Shown here: piece by piece, positions 1-7,018 of the stretch | Layout: each line of letters begins with the position of its first letter | Position numbering within the stretch: position 1 is the stretch's first letter | Origin: Glandiceps talaboti | Taxonomy: Eukaryota > Hemichordata > Enteropneusta > Spengelidae | Length of the DNA: 14,500 nucleotides | Assembly: GCF_964340395.1 (NCBI RefSeq) | Contig: NC_135550.1 | Location: 26,362,176-26,376,675 of the forward strand | Reading direction: 5' to 3' | The notes under the pieces: generated by a model | The model's database searches: none | Seen by the model: only the letters and a program-made list of their open reading frames with translations | What the model was told of the DNA's origin: nothing | Program-made: the position numbers and the translations under genes

Positions 1-247
1 TAACATGACTTTTAAGACAATTTTACTCAGAAATTACATGACATGATATGATTTGGTAGGTGTACATGAGTTGGTGACTCATTTAAACTGGCAATGAGCT
101 AATGACATAACACATGATTGTTTGTTTAACTGCCATACTAAAACCAACTCTAAGCATCTATCAACTACGGTGTACTACTACTAGACTACTTTGCACACTG
201 TCATATTTTATCACCACATTGGACATTACTGATACTTGTCAACTTAC
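1..247. other. AT-rich flank, no feature seen
   Basis: There is no convincing exon, repeat or RNA gene in this stretch on either strand. Confidence 0.4.
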
Positions 248-313
248 TGTAGATTCAACATTCTGATCACTGGCTTGACTGGATGGTTGCTCTGACTTGA
301 AGAATGGTAAGAA
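248..313 (-). CDS. Orphan exon candidate, 22 codons, unknown gene
   Basis: A 66-base open segment lies between acceptor TTTCCTGTGTATACATACAG and donor GTAAGTTG, in phase 0 on both sides. It encodes FLPFFKSEQPSSQASDQNVE plus ST, a composition typical of a disordered protein linker. It lies on the same strand as the ninein-like gene but beyond its candidate poly(A) signal. It would therefore belong either to a longer isoform or to the next gene. With only 22 codons, coincidence is quite possible. Confidence 0.3.
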
Positions 314-393
314 CTGTATGTATACACAGGAAATATTTGTCAATTGTCACATTTCTACAATTCATTATTGGAGTCCAAGCTACTTTACATTAA

Positions 394-430
394 TACATAG
401 TATACTACCTCTTGATAGGTATACTATGTA
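394..430. repeat. Perfect 12-base inverted repeat
   Basis: TACATAGTATAC at 394-405 is the exact reverse complement of GTATACTATGTA at 419-430, with a 13-base loop. It could be a hairpin or the remains of a small inverted-repeat element. Confidence 0.75.
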
Positions 431-460
431 TGGAGAGTTTTTATATACAATTAGCAATAA

Positions 461-620
461 GTAACAACACTGAGGTGCAAAACTAGTCGGAAAGTGAAGC
501 AAATTTTCTACTCATTTTAATACTGTGGAAGAACTGTATGAGCTTGACACAAACAACAATAATTACATTTTTTGTAACAACACTGAGTTGTGAAATTAGT
601 CAGAAAGTCAAAGGAATTTT
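461..620. repeat. Diverged direct duplication, two copies of about 47 bases
   Basis: GTAACAACACTGAGGTGCAA at 461 recurs as GTAACAACACTGAGTTGTGA at 574. Similarity continues through CTAGTCGGAAAGTGAAG versus TTAGTCAGAAAGTCAAAG. Copies begin 113 bases apart and look like an old local duplication. Confidence 0.7.
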
Positions 621-798
621 GACAACATGGTAAAGACTACATTCCTAAGGACAGGCCAGTCTTGAAGCATAGACCCTCCAGGCTTTCATGTTAAGTGAAG
701 ATGTACAAAGTTCACATACATTCTATTCAGACTGTTTGGTAAGAATGAAAAAACAAAAGACTGACTGTACAGTAGATACACATTCATATTGAACAAGA

Positions 799-840
799 TA
801 GGGAGTTAGGTTTAGGGTCGGGTTAAGGTTAGACTCCCTA
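799..840. repeat. Telomere-like repeat inside a short inverted repeat
   Basis: TAGGGAGT (799-806) pairs with ACTCCCTA (833-840). The 26 bases between are degenerate TTAGGG-like units (GTTAGGTTTAGGGTCGGG, then TTAAGG). It is probably an interstitial telomere-like remnant or the tip of a small repeat element. Confidence 0.55.
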
Positions 841-1639
841 GCATAAACCTGATTTGTATCATCTTCAGTGGACACTTTTATACACGTGTCCCAAACCTGT
901 TATATTCTACCATATACCGATATGTTAACATAATATCAATGTGGATGGAACCTCAAACTAACGGATCATTCCACTTGTTTACTGTATCAGGTACCCTAAA
1001 AGGGTTACAGTTACTAAAATGTGAACAAACATTTCATTACTAATGTCCACTCAATGTCACAGAAATCTGTTAAACTGTGAATGGAACCTTTCCCCTCTTA
1101 CAGAAGTACTTCATCAAAAGACAGGCTGAAAGTAAATGTTACATGATCAAAAGATAAGAGATTTTTTTAATACATATAGCATACAGTTTGCATGCAATTT
1201 TCAATTAAGACTATCAATGCTATTTACTGTATCTGTGCCTTAGTTACATTATTGTTCAAGTTTCTTGATATACTTGCATGCAAAGACAGTAACAGTACCG
1301 AGTTCAAGGTTTCAACACTTACAGTTTGGTCCAAATTTCAACTTTTGATTTAATAGTGAAGAAACTTGAACCCAACCAACACTGAGTATATGTGTATAAA
1401 CCTTAGAACTCAGCTGGCTTTACATGCACTGAGTCAACCACATTTGCTGAATACGTTAAAAGTGAATTCAACAAAATATACAGCCTATAAATCCATACAA
1501 TCTGTCTTGTCTATCATTTCCTATAGTGCCTCTAGCATTAATATGGCAGTGTGTTTGAATAAATGCTGTTTGGTAATGACTGCATCTCATCAGTTTTAAT
1601 TTTGAAATACATATACATATATACCACTCATACATGCAT

Positions 1640-2110
1640 ACATGATGTTTGTCTTTCATTTTTATTTACAAGAAACATTCCTAAATCTCAAATATGAATC
1701 TTCAATGAAATGTAAACCCATGGTAACTGTCAGAAATTAAACAGTGGTTGTTAGATGGTATGTATTGCAGGCTGTTACAAGTTGTGGCAATGATAGTACC
1801 AGTATTTGGTAAAATGTTGTAAAACAAAGTGGCAGTTCTGTACCACAGATATAAAACAGTATTATTAAGCATGAACACTATATTCAATGCATAAGATCAA
1901 AAAGGACTGCTGCAATGTCTTTCATTGCATTTGTAAACTGGATAACCATTGGCAAATGTGGTTTATACAATACAATGTGTTTTTCTATGGTGCTGCAGTA
2001 TGTTTTACAAGCTGACATGCAGTGACTATGTGATAACATTGTATGTAACATAGACAGAATTAAACAGACAAATGCACAACATAGTTCCTTTGTTCAAAAT
2101 TGTATGAATA
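1640..2110 (-). other. NINL: Putative 3' UTR of the ninein-like gene
   Basis: This is an AT-rich stretch without long open frames, between the candidate TAA and an AATAAA signal. It would give a 3' UTR of about 470 bases, an ordinary length. The 61-residue open frame on this strand here has no recognisable features and is treated as chance. Confidence 0.45.
1661..1666 (-). terminator. Poly(A) signal AATAAA
   Basis: AATAAA on the gene's sense strand is followed within 40 bases by GT/TG-rich sequence (TGTATGCATGTATGAGTGG), the usual downstream element arrangement. A weaker ATTAAA lies at 1595-1600. The signal overlaps a TGTAAATA element at 1663-1670. The cleavage site would be expected about 10-30 bases downstream, near 1635-1650. 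Confidence 0.5.
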
Positions 2111-2169
2111 TTACAGTTTCTTCCTCAACGGAGTTTCAATTTGAGATGATTTTTCTATCATAGTGTACC
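2111..2169 (-). CDS. NINL: Candidate terminal coding exon 12
   Basis: A strong pyrimidine-rich acceptor (CCTCTGTTTTCATTTAG) precedes two bases GG that complete a Trp codon from exon 11. They are followed by YTMIEKSSQIETPLRKKL and TAA at 2111-2113. A polar, basic C-terminus with TPLRKKL is loosely reminiscent of the TPPLRS end of vertebrate NIN, but that is not evidence of homology. Support comes from the acceptor, the phase match, and a following UTR-like stretch with a poly(A) signal. In other phases this exon would stop within 4-10 codons, so transcript data decide. Confidence 0.5.
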
Positions 2170-2995
2170 CTAAATGAAAACAGAGGTGGGTTGGAGTTTA
2201 GCCTTTTGGTGGGATTGGTGGGTGGGTGTGATGTAGCGGGGGTGGGTTGGAGATGTGGTGGAATAGGTTGGGGATGGAATGGCAAGTATATGTCATGAGT
2301 AAATCCTTGTAGAAATTGACCCTAATATCACTATGTCAAGATTTTATCATTCAATCTTGTAAATATTCAGAAGTGAAAAATATTGTATACAAGTATGGTA
2401 TCATAAATTGTATCGAAAATTCTATCAAACACAACTTTTGTTAGTTTTCATATTACTCCTATCCACATAATTTACTGTACAAATGGTACCGGTACATATT
2501 ATATAACCATAGACCCCCTCCGCATAACCTATTCAGTTCAAACTAAAAGACATGCAACATTTATTTTCACTGGGGCTAAAATTTAGCCAATTTTCCTAAT
2601 TGTTACACAGAATTTCCATACACAAATCAGACCAAAACTGATTGTCTTGAACAATTTCCCAACTGGATACCCCAGGTGCACCCCCACCTAGTACTAGTAG
2701 GCAAAGTGTTGACTGTTATCCCCATGCCACAATTTACTCTACCAGTAGTAGAGCTAAAACTGACAAATAAGGTACTAACTCTAAACACTATGAGTGCAGC
2801 TATGCTCACATGTTTTCAGTGATCATCAAATTTGCAGTTGTAACAAAGGAACTTCATGTTTGGCATTTCCATGGTTTCCTTTTTAACATTGATATTCCCA
2901 ATGATAACCCAATAGAAATACAGGTAGAAGGAATGTTGTATTAAAGCTAAATTATATTATACATGTATCCTAAATATGATATTACAAGTTATTAC
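2170..2995 (-). other. Candidate intron 11, with a G-rich tract
   Basis: This is the sequence between candidate exons 11 and 12. A G-rich plus-strand tract lies near its 3' end (2181-2280). No additional exon with the required phase was found; a 22-base splice-bounded segment near 2743-2764 contains an in-frame TAG in the needed phase. Confidence 0.5.
2211..2246 (+). repeat. G-rich tract, possible G-quadruplex
   Basis: The plus strand has five runs of three or more G: GGG at 2211, then TGGGTGGGT, then GGGGGTGGG. Two loops are single bases. A G-quadruplex could form on the strand that is template for the minus-strand gene. Pairing of the C-rich RNA is irrelevant to that. Confidence 0.5.
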
Positions 2996-3092
2996 AAAAT
3001 ACCCTATTAATGAGCAGGTTCTCTCTATGTCGTAATTTTCTATGAATTTCAGGAGAAGTGCTTGGTGGACTAGTGAAGTACTCATTTCCCTG
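2996..3092 (-). CDS. NINL: Candidate exon 11 of ninein-like protein
   Basis: A good acceptor (TTCACCTCTTTACAG) opens a frame in the required phase 0: QGNEYFTSPPSTSPEIHRKL, then RHRENLLINR. It is a Pro/Ser/Thr-rich segment followed by a basic one, unlike the coiled coil before it. Two donors are possible: GTATTT after the Arg codon (exon ending at 3003, phase 0), or GTAATA seven bases later (ending at 2996, phase 1). Only the second matches the phase of the candidate terminal exon. If neither is used, the frame stops at TAA 2982-2984 after six more residues. The acceptor is a CAGCAG tandem, so the first Gln may be optional. There is no recognisable homology. Confidence 0.6.
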
Positions 3093-3476
3093 CTGTAAAG
3101 AGGTGAAATATACCATGAGCTATACATACATTTATTTTGTCTGTCACTTAATTGTGTTTTGGCAGCAATTACTGAGACACAATCCAAACTTTCATAAAAA
3201 TTATCTTTTTGCTATGTGTCAACATCAATAAATTTTTAAAATTTGGAAAATAATAATTTAGTCTGCTGTATATGTAAAATACAATTGCATTCTAGAAACT
3301 GTACGGCACTAATTCAGCCCATATTATTGTGAAATTTACACTATTAATGTACATTTTCATCCCCACTGAAGACATATTAGCCTTTGAATAGTGAAGTGGC
3401 TGTACTTATAATGTGTTGTCTCCCTGAGACTTGCTACCAGGTAGTAGATAGTGTCCACCATAAAGTTTACACCTAC
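3093..3476 (-). other. Intron 10
   Basis: GTAGGT at its 5' end and TTTACAG at its 3' end bound 384 bases of AT-rich sequence. I see nothing else in it. Confidence 0.6.
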
Positions 3477-3602
3477 CTTATCAAATGTACTTCTTTGTTG
3501 TGCTGCCTGTACAGTCTGTGTCTTCATCATACTCACAGTGTCTTCTCGTTCAACCTCCATTGCTTTAAGACGTTTCTCAGACTGCTCAACTTTCAACAGT
3601 GT
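3477..3602 (-). CDS. NINL: Exon 10 of ninein-like protein (coiled coil)
   Basis: The 126-base exon (42 codons, phase 0 both sides) runs from acceptor TTTTATCAG to donor GTAGGT. It encodes TLLKVEQSEKRLKAMEVERE and DTVSMMKTQTVQAAQQRSTF plus DK. The first half is coiled coil; the second half is more polar and Gln/Thr-rich. The reading frame is uninterrupted on the upstream side, but acceptance rests on phase and splice signals. It is the last exon with strong support on all criteria. Confidence 0.85.
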
Positions 3603-4185
3603 CTGATAAAATAATATACATGTAAAATAAATAAATGCCTTGTTTTTTAATATTCACCAACATTCTGTCACTTACACACATACAATATACAGATTTTGGC
3701 TTTATCATTTACATCATTATCCCTAAAATTAATTGCATTGCTGTTCTTTGACTAGAATACTACTATCCATCATACATGCTATTCCAGTGATGCATACATT
3801 GTTACAGCCTGTTTTTGGCAATAACTATGTTGACTTGGCAACTATTGATGACATGGCATTATAACCAGCATTGACAGTATGACATGTGATGTGTTATAGT
3901 GACAAACACATCTTGATGATTGTCCAATACATATCTCCAATTTCAGAATAGCCACAACTTCAAAATGATGTCTGAGATAGGGCATATATTATATGTTATG
4001 TGTAGTTCTGAATATTTTCATAATGTGAGATATGTAATAGACGATACAACCCATTGAGCTTTCTAGCAAGTCCACCTTGCAACAACATGGGTCAAACTAC
4101 TTCAGCATACTGTAATTTCATATTCGGACATAAGAATATTTCTGTTGGCTTCCTAATACAGTGATATAATCATTGAATTACTTAC
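3603..4185 (-). other. Intron 9
   Basis: This 583-base intron is bounded by GTAAGT and TTATCAG. It is AT-rich, with no coding or repeat structure that I can support. Confidence 0.8.
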
Positions 4186-4299
4186 TTGATTTAGTTTATC
4201 TTGCAAGCTCTGATTTTCTTTTTTCATATCTTCTTTATCTTCTTCATGTGCTTCTTTTATTCTTTCAACTTGGTCCACAAAGGCATCTTCTGTTTCCCG
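4186..4299 (-). CDS. NINL: Exon 9 of ninein-like protein (coiled coil with KEN box)
   Basis: The 114-base exon (38 codons, phase 0 both sides) follows the pyrimidine-rich acceptor CTCTTTCCCACAG and ends at GTAAGT. It encodes RETEDAFVDQVERIKEAHEE and DKEDMKKENQSLQDKLNQ, a continuous heptad-type coiled coil. A KEN tripeptide lies at 4213-4221, followed by a D-x-L-x-x-N pattern. Vertebrate NINL is a known APC/C substrate through KEN and D-box degrons, so this may be functional; that step is inference. Confidence 0.88.
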
Positions 4300-4860
4300 C
4301 TGTGGGAAAGAGAAGTTTGTAAAAAGAAAGAAATTCATCAAATGAGTGTGATTAAAGTATTTTCAGAGTAGAATCTAATTAAAGCTAGGTATACTAAACA
4401 CTGTCTCTCTGTCTGTCTGTCTGTATGTCTGTCTGTCTGTCTGTCTATCTGTCTGTCTGTCTGTCTGTGTCTGCCTCTCCCTGCGTCTGTCTGTCTTTCT
4501 TTCTGTGTGCCATCCATCTATCCATCCATCCATCCATCTGTCTGTCAATCTGTCTGTCTACCAGTCTTGTCTTAGTATCCATCAGTAGATATAGATATGC
4601 ATGTATAGGAGTTACATTTCACAGATAGTGTTTTAATAGACCAATGGTAGATTACTTTCTGCATTCAAAAAGAACTAAAATCACTGTTTATTGCATGAAG
4701 TGTTTATGGATAAGTACAGCTTACAAGATTTAAATCAATGGAACTGTTTTTATTCATGCTAACTGTTTGTGGTTGTTCCGTTTTTGTGCATCAATTGTAT
4801 CATATCCAGATAACAATTGTTTAGTTTAGTAAATGAATTTTAAGATAAGTTCTGACCTAC
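4300..4860 (-). other. Intron 8, carrying a long CTGT microsatellite
   Basis: Bounded by GTAGGT and TTTCCCACAG. About 160 of its 561 bases are the microsatellite at 4401-4560; the rest is ordinary AT-rich intron. Confidence 0.85.
4401..4560 (+). repeat. Compound microsatellite (CTGT)n / (CCAT)n
   Basis: An interrupted CTGT array from 4401 to about 4500 leads into a CCAT block near 4511-4538 and a short return to CTGT up to 4558. On the transcript strand it reads ACAG/ATGG. An open frame full of Ser, Val, Cys and Leu across it is an artefact of the repeat. Confidence 0.95.
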
Positions 4861-5780
4861 CTTAATTTTCTGAGAGAGTTTCTTTTCCAAACTTCTCTTT
4901 TCCATCTCATATTCTTTCCTCAGTTTCTCTTCAATATTTTTCCTGTCTTCTTGGTTGTTCTTTGACCATCCTGCCTTCTCCATATCTAGTTCTCTCTCTA
5001 GTTCTTCTTTTTCTCTATCAAATGCTGCCTGTATCTCATACTTCTCCTTTCCAAATGAAGCTTCAAGTTCTTGTTTGTGTTTTTCTAGAAGTTCATTAAA
5101 GTCAGCTCTAAGTTGTCCCTTCAAGCCTGCTTCACCTTCTACAAATATCTGTTCTAGTTCTGCTACTTGTTTCTTATACATACGTTCTAACTCTGCTTTT
5201 TCTTGTTCATGTTGCTGTACCAGCTGTGACTTCTCTTCGGTGTACTGAAGTTCAAGATTAGATTTTGCTCGTTTGAATTCAATCTCTGTCTGTGTTTTGT
5301 CCTTGGCATAGCCTTGACCAATGTCAAGTTTTTCTCTAGTATATCGATCTTCCAGCTCTGCTTTATCTCTGAGAAGTTTTTCTTTAACATCTTTGATTTT
5401 CAAATCCAGATCATCATTGTACTCAGCTTCTAATTTATCCCGTAGGTCTGACTTCTCCCTTGCAAATTTCTGCAACAGTTCCATTTTCTCTCTATCAAAT
5501 TCTTCTCTCATGTGTAATATTTCTTTCCTAAATTTTCTTTCCCTGTCATCTTTTTCTTCTTTGGCAAATTTTTCTTTTTCTTCCAGGCTTGCTATCCAGC
5601 TGTCTTTCTGCTTCATAAAGGATTCTTTCTCTAATTGTATGCTATCTTCTAAGTCCGTTATTTCCATCTTGTAAGCCTGTTCTATGTCTTTACGTTCTCT
5701 TTCTATGTTATGTCTCATTTCGTTAATCTCTTCACTGTGTGCTCTCTTTAACTGTGCAATCTCTTCGGCATGTTTGGCTA
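4861..5780 (-). CDS. NINL: Exon 8 of ninein-like protein (long hendecad coiled-coil rod)
   Basis: At 920 bases this is the largest exon, open throughout, from acceptor ATACTTCAG to donor GTAGGT. The start carries EINEMRHNIERERKDIEQAY, which parallels the vertebrate NINL segment MKRNFEKERKEMEQAF. From model residue 465 to 689 the protein is an array of 11-residue units of the form E-K-x-x-L-E-x-x-Y/F-x-x, extremely rich in Glu and Lys. This predicts a long rigid coiled coil with right-handed hendecad packing. The acceptor is a CAGTAG tandem, so the exon may also start at 5777. Plus-strand open frames opposite it, rich in Ser, Phe and Leu, are complements of Glu/Lys codons and not genes. Confidence 0.95.
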
Positions 5781-6382
5781 CTGAAGTATTAAATAGTTTG
5801 ATCATCAAATTAAACAAAGCAATTCATTTGTGGCTTTGAACATTAGATAAAATCAGAAAAATTCATTTCTTAAACTCAGACGACAACACTAATCTACAAC
5901 AACATAAAAATTACATATCTACAACTGTCTACAATAACTGAAAGCAACACTTACCAATAGAGCAACTGTTATTTAAAGCAACACTTACCAAATGTTACAA
6001 TTACCATCTTAGCAATTACTTTACACTTACTAAACACTACACTTACCAATCTCGCTACTGACTACACTTACCAAATACTATATGTACAATATCAGCAATT
6101 GCTTACACTTACTGAACACTTACACACTTACCAATCTAGCTACTGACTACACTTACCAGATGCTACAATTATCATCACATTGATTGTTTACAACCACTTA
6201 ATACTACACCTAAGATACTAATCATAAGCAACACAACAACACAACGAGAGACTATTTCACATGCAACAACTTTTAAGCCAAGGGGGAGGGGCAAGGAGGT
6301 GTTTACCATAACATGCCAAGTACCTGGTGGTATACAGCGGGTGCAACTACTATCTGAATTGGCCAATAGTAGCCCAACTTAC
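5781..6382 (-). other. Intron 7, largely a degenerate minisatellite
   Basis: Bounded by GTAAGT and ACTTCAG. The 3' half (5940-6200) is a tandem repeat rich in CACTTACC. A G-rich patch (AAGGGGGAGGGGCAAGG) lies near 6279-6298. No further exon was found. Confidence 0.85.
5948..6200. repeat. Minisatellite of 85-92 base units with donor-like motifs
   Basis: About three units begin at 5948, 6040 and 6125. CACTTACC occurs exactly at 5948, 5982, 6040, 6065, 6125 and 6150, and CACTTACT at 6024 and 6106. The second and third units share CACTTACCAATCT-GCTACTGACTACACTTACC with the same 25-base internal spacing. On the transcript strand these read GGTAAGTG and AGTAAGTG, the consensus 5' splice site. The third unit decays after about 6160. 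Confidence 0.85.
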
Positions 6383-6523
6383 AGTCATCCTGCTGTTTGT
6401 TGCTATGATCTTCATCTTCTGCAGACCCCCCATCCCCACCTGGCCTCACAGTTAAAGCAAGTGGAGGCTGTTTCCTCTTACCAGAACTAATAGCTGAGGC
6501 ATCGTCTCCTTCTGATTGATCTT
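6383..6523 (-). CDS. NINL: Exon 7 of ninein-like protein (acidic, disordered linker)
   Basis: The 141-base exon follows the acceptor ATCCTATTTCAG and ends at donor GTAAGT, with one base carried at each side. It encodes a disordered linker: EDQSEGDDASAISSGKRKQP, a PPLALTVRPGGDGGS stretch, then acidic AEDEDHSNKQQDD. There is no coiled-coil pattern, and composition is Ser/Gly/Asp-rich. It separates the conserved N-terminal coil from the long rod in exon 8, as linkers do in vertebrate NINL. I see no residue-level homology in this exon itself; it is accepted because phase and splice sites fit on both sides. Confidence 0.82.
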
Positions 6524-6828
6524 CTGAAATAGGATAAAAAGTAAACTCAACATGACATCATTGGTTCTGCCGTTGACATAGGAACATATAGTTATATGTA
6601 GCAGTAGTTATTGGACAAATGAATTTTGTCAAATTTGTTTTATTTGTATAATATTCACATAGAAATGTTTTGTATTGAATCAAAGACAAATTCAAAGAAT
6701 ACACAAGTAAGTGTTCTTACCAAACAGACTGATACTGTGGTTTTACATGCGCTGAATATGTCAAGATCTTTCTATTAATGCACAATGTTTTTACAAACAA
6801 CTACATATATAACAATGCTATGCCTCAC
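6524..6828 (-). other. Intron 6
   Basis: The shortest intron (305 bases), bounded by GTGAGG and CCTATTTCAG. I see nothing else in it. Confidence 0.85.
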
Positions 6829-7018
6829 CTGATGATGACATTGTATCTCTTCTCCTGATAACAACTGGTTTGGCATAATCTGACAACACTGATCCATTCC
6901 TGTTGGGTTGGTTAAGATCACGTGAACGGCTACCTCTCCTACGAAGCTTACGTTCTGATAGTTGCTGTTGAAGTAGTTGAATCTGTTGAAGTAGTTCATC
7001 GTTTTCGTCTCTAAGATA
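6829..7018 (-). CDS. NINL: Exon 6 of ninein-like protein (end of coil 1, basic Ser-rich linker)
   Basis: The 190-base exon sits between TATAG and the donor GTGAGG, entering in phase 0 and leaving one base. The first part, YLRDENDELLQQIQLLQQQL, closes the N-terminal coiled coil and parallels the family CRxLQDxxDELQ segment. It then turns into a basic, serine-rich low-complexity region (RKLRRRGSRSRDLN and VVIRRRDTMSSSG) like the Arg/Ser-rich linker in vertebrate NINL. Several RRRx-S/T sites look suitable for basophilic kinases; phosphorylation is inference. A long shifted reading frame over the same bases is spurious. Confidence 0.9.

Larger units (their letters stand above)
314..1639. other. 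3' flank of the ninein-like gene
   Basis: No supported gene is present. The stretch holds a duplicated 47-base segment (461-507 and 574-620), a perfect 12-base inverted repeat (394-430), and a telomere-like inverted repeat (799-840). Short open frames on both strands around 1366-1659 have low-complexity composition and no splice context. The region could be intergenic, or an intron if the orphan exon at 248-313 belongs to a longer transcript. Confidence 0.5.

Noticed and set aside
1101-1124. 24-base microexon candidate on the minus strand (TTTACTTTCAG ... GTAAGAG)
   Set aside because: The splice sites look fair, but phase 0 contains TGA. It lies beyond the candidate poly(A) signal, and a 24-base match is easily chance.
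1321-1379. 59-base exon candidate on the minus strand, ending at GTAAGTG
   Set aside because: It is open in the needed phase, but the peptide has no coding character, it exits in a phase not matched by the next candidate, and it lies outside the gene model.
1366-1887. Short open frames of 61-77 codons on both strands
   Set aside because: Low-complexity translations with no splice or start context, overlapping the proposed UTR and flank.
2957-3187. 76-codon minus-strand frame
   Set aside because: It is out of phase with exon 10. The phase-0 frame from 3092 gives a better peptide with a proper acceptor.
4425-4628. Cys/Ser/Leu/Val-rich open frame on the plus strand
   Set aside because: It is translation of the CTGT/CCAT microsatellite.
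4955-5674. Two plus-strand open frames (97 and 117 codons) opposite exon 8
   Set aside because: They are Ser/Phe/Leu-rich complements of the Glu/Lys codons in the rod and have no start context, splice support or domain.
6275-6300. Purine-rich AAGGGGGAGGGG patch in intron 7
   Set aside because: Too few separated G-runs to argue for a quadruplex, and no other signal.
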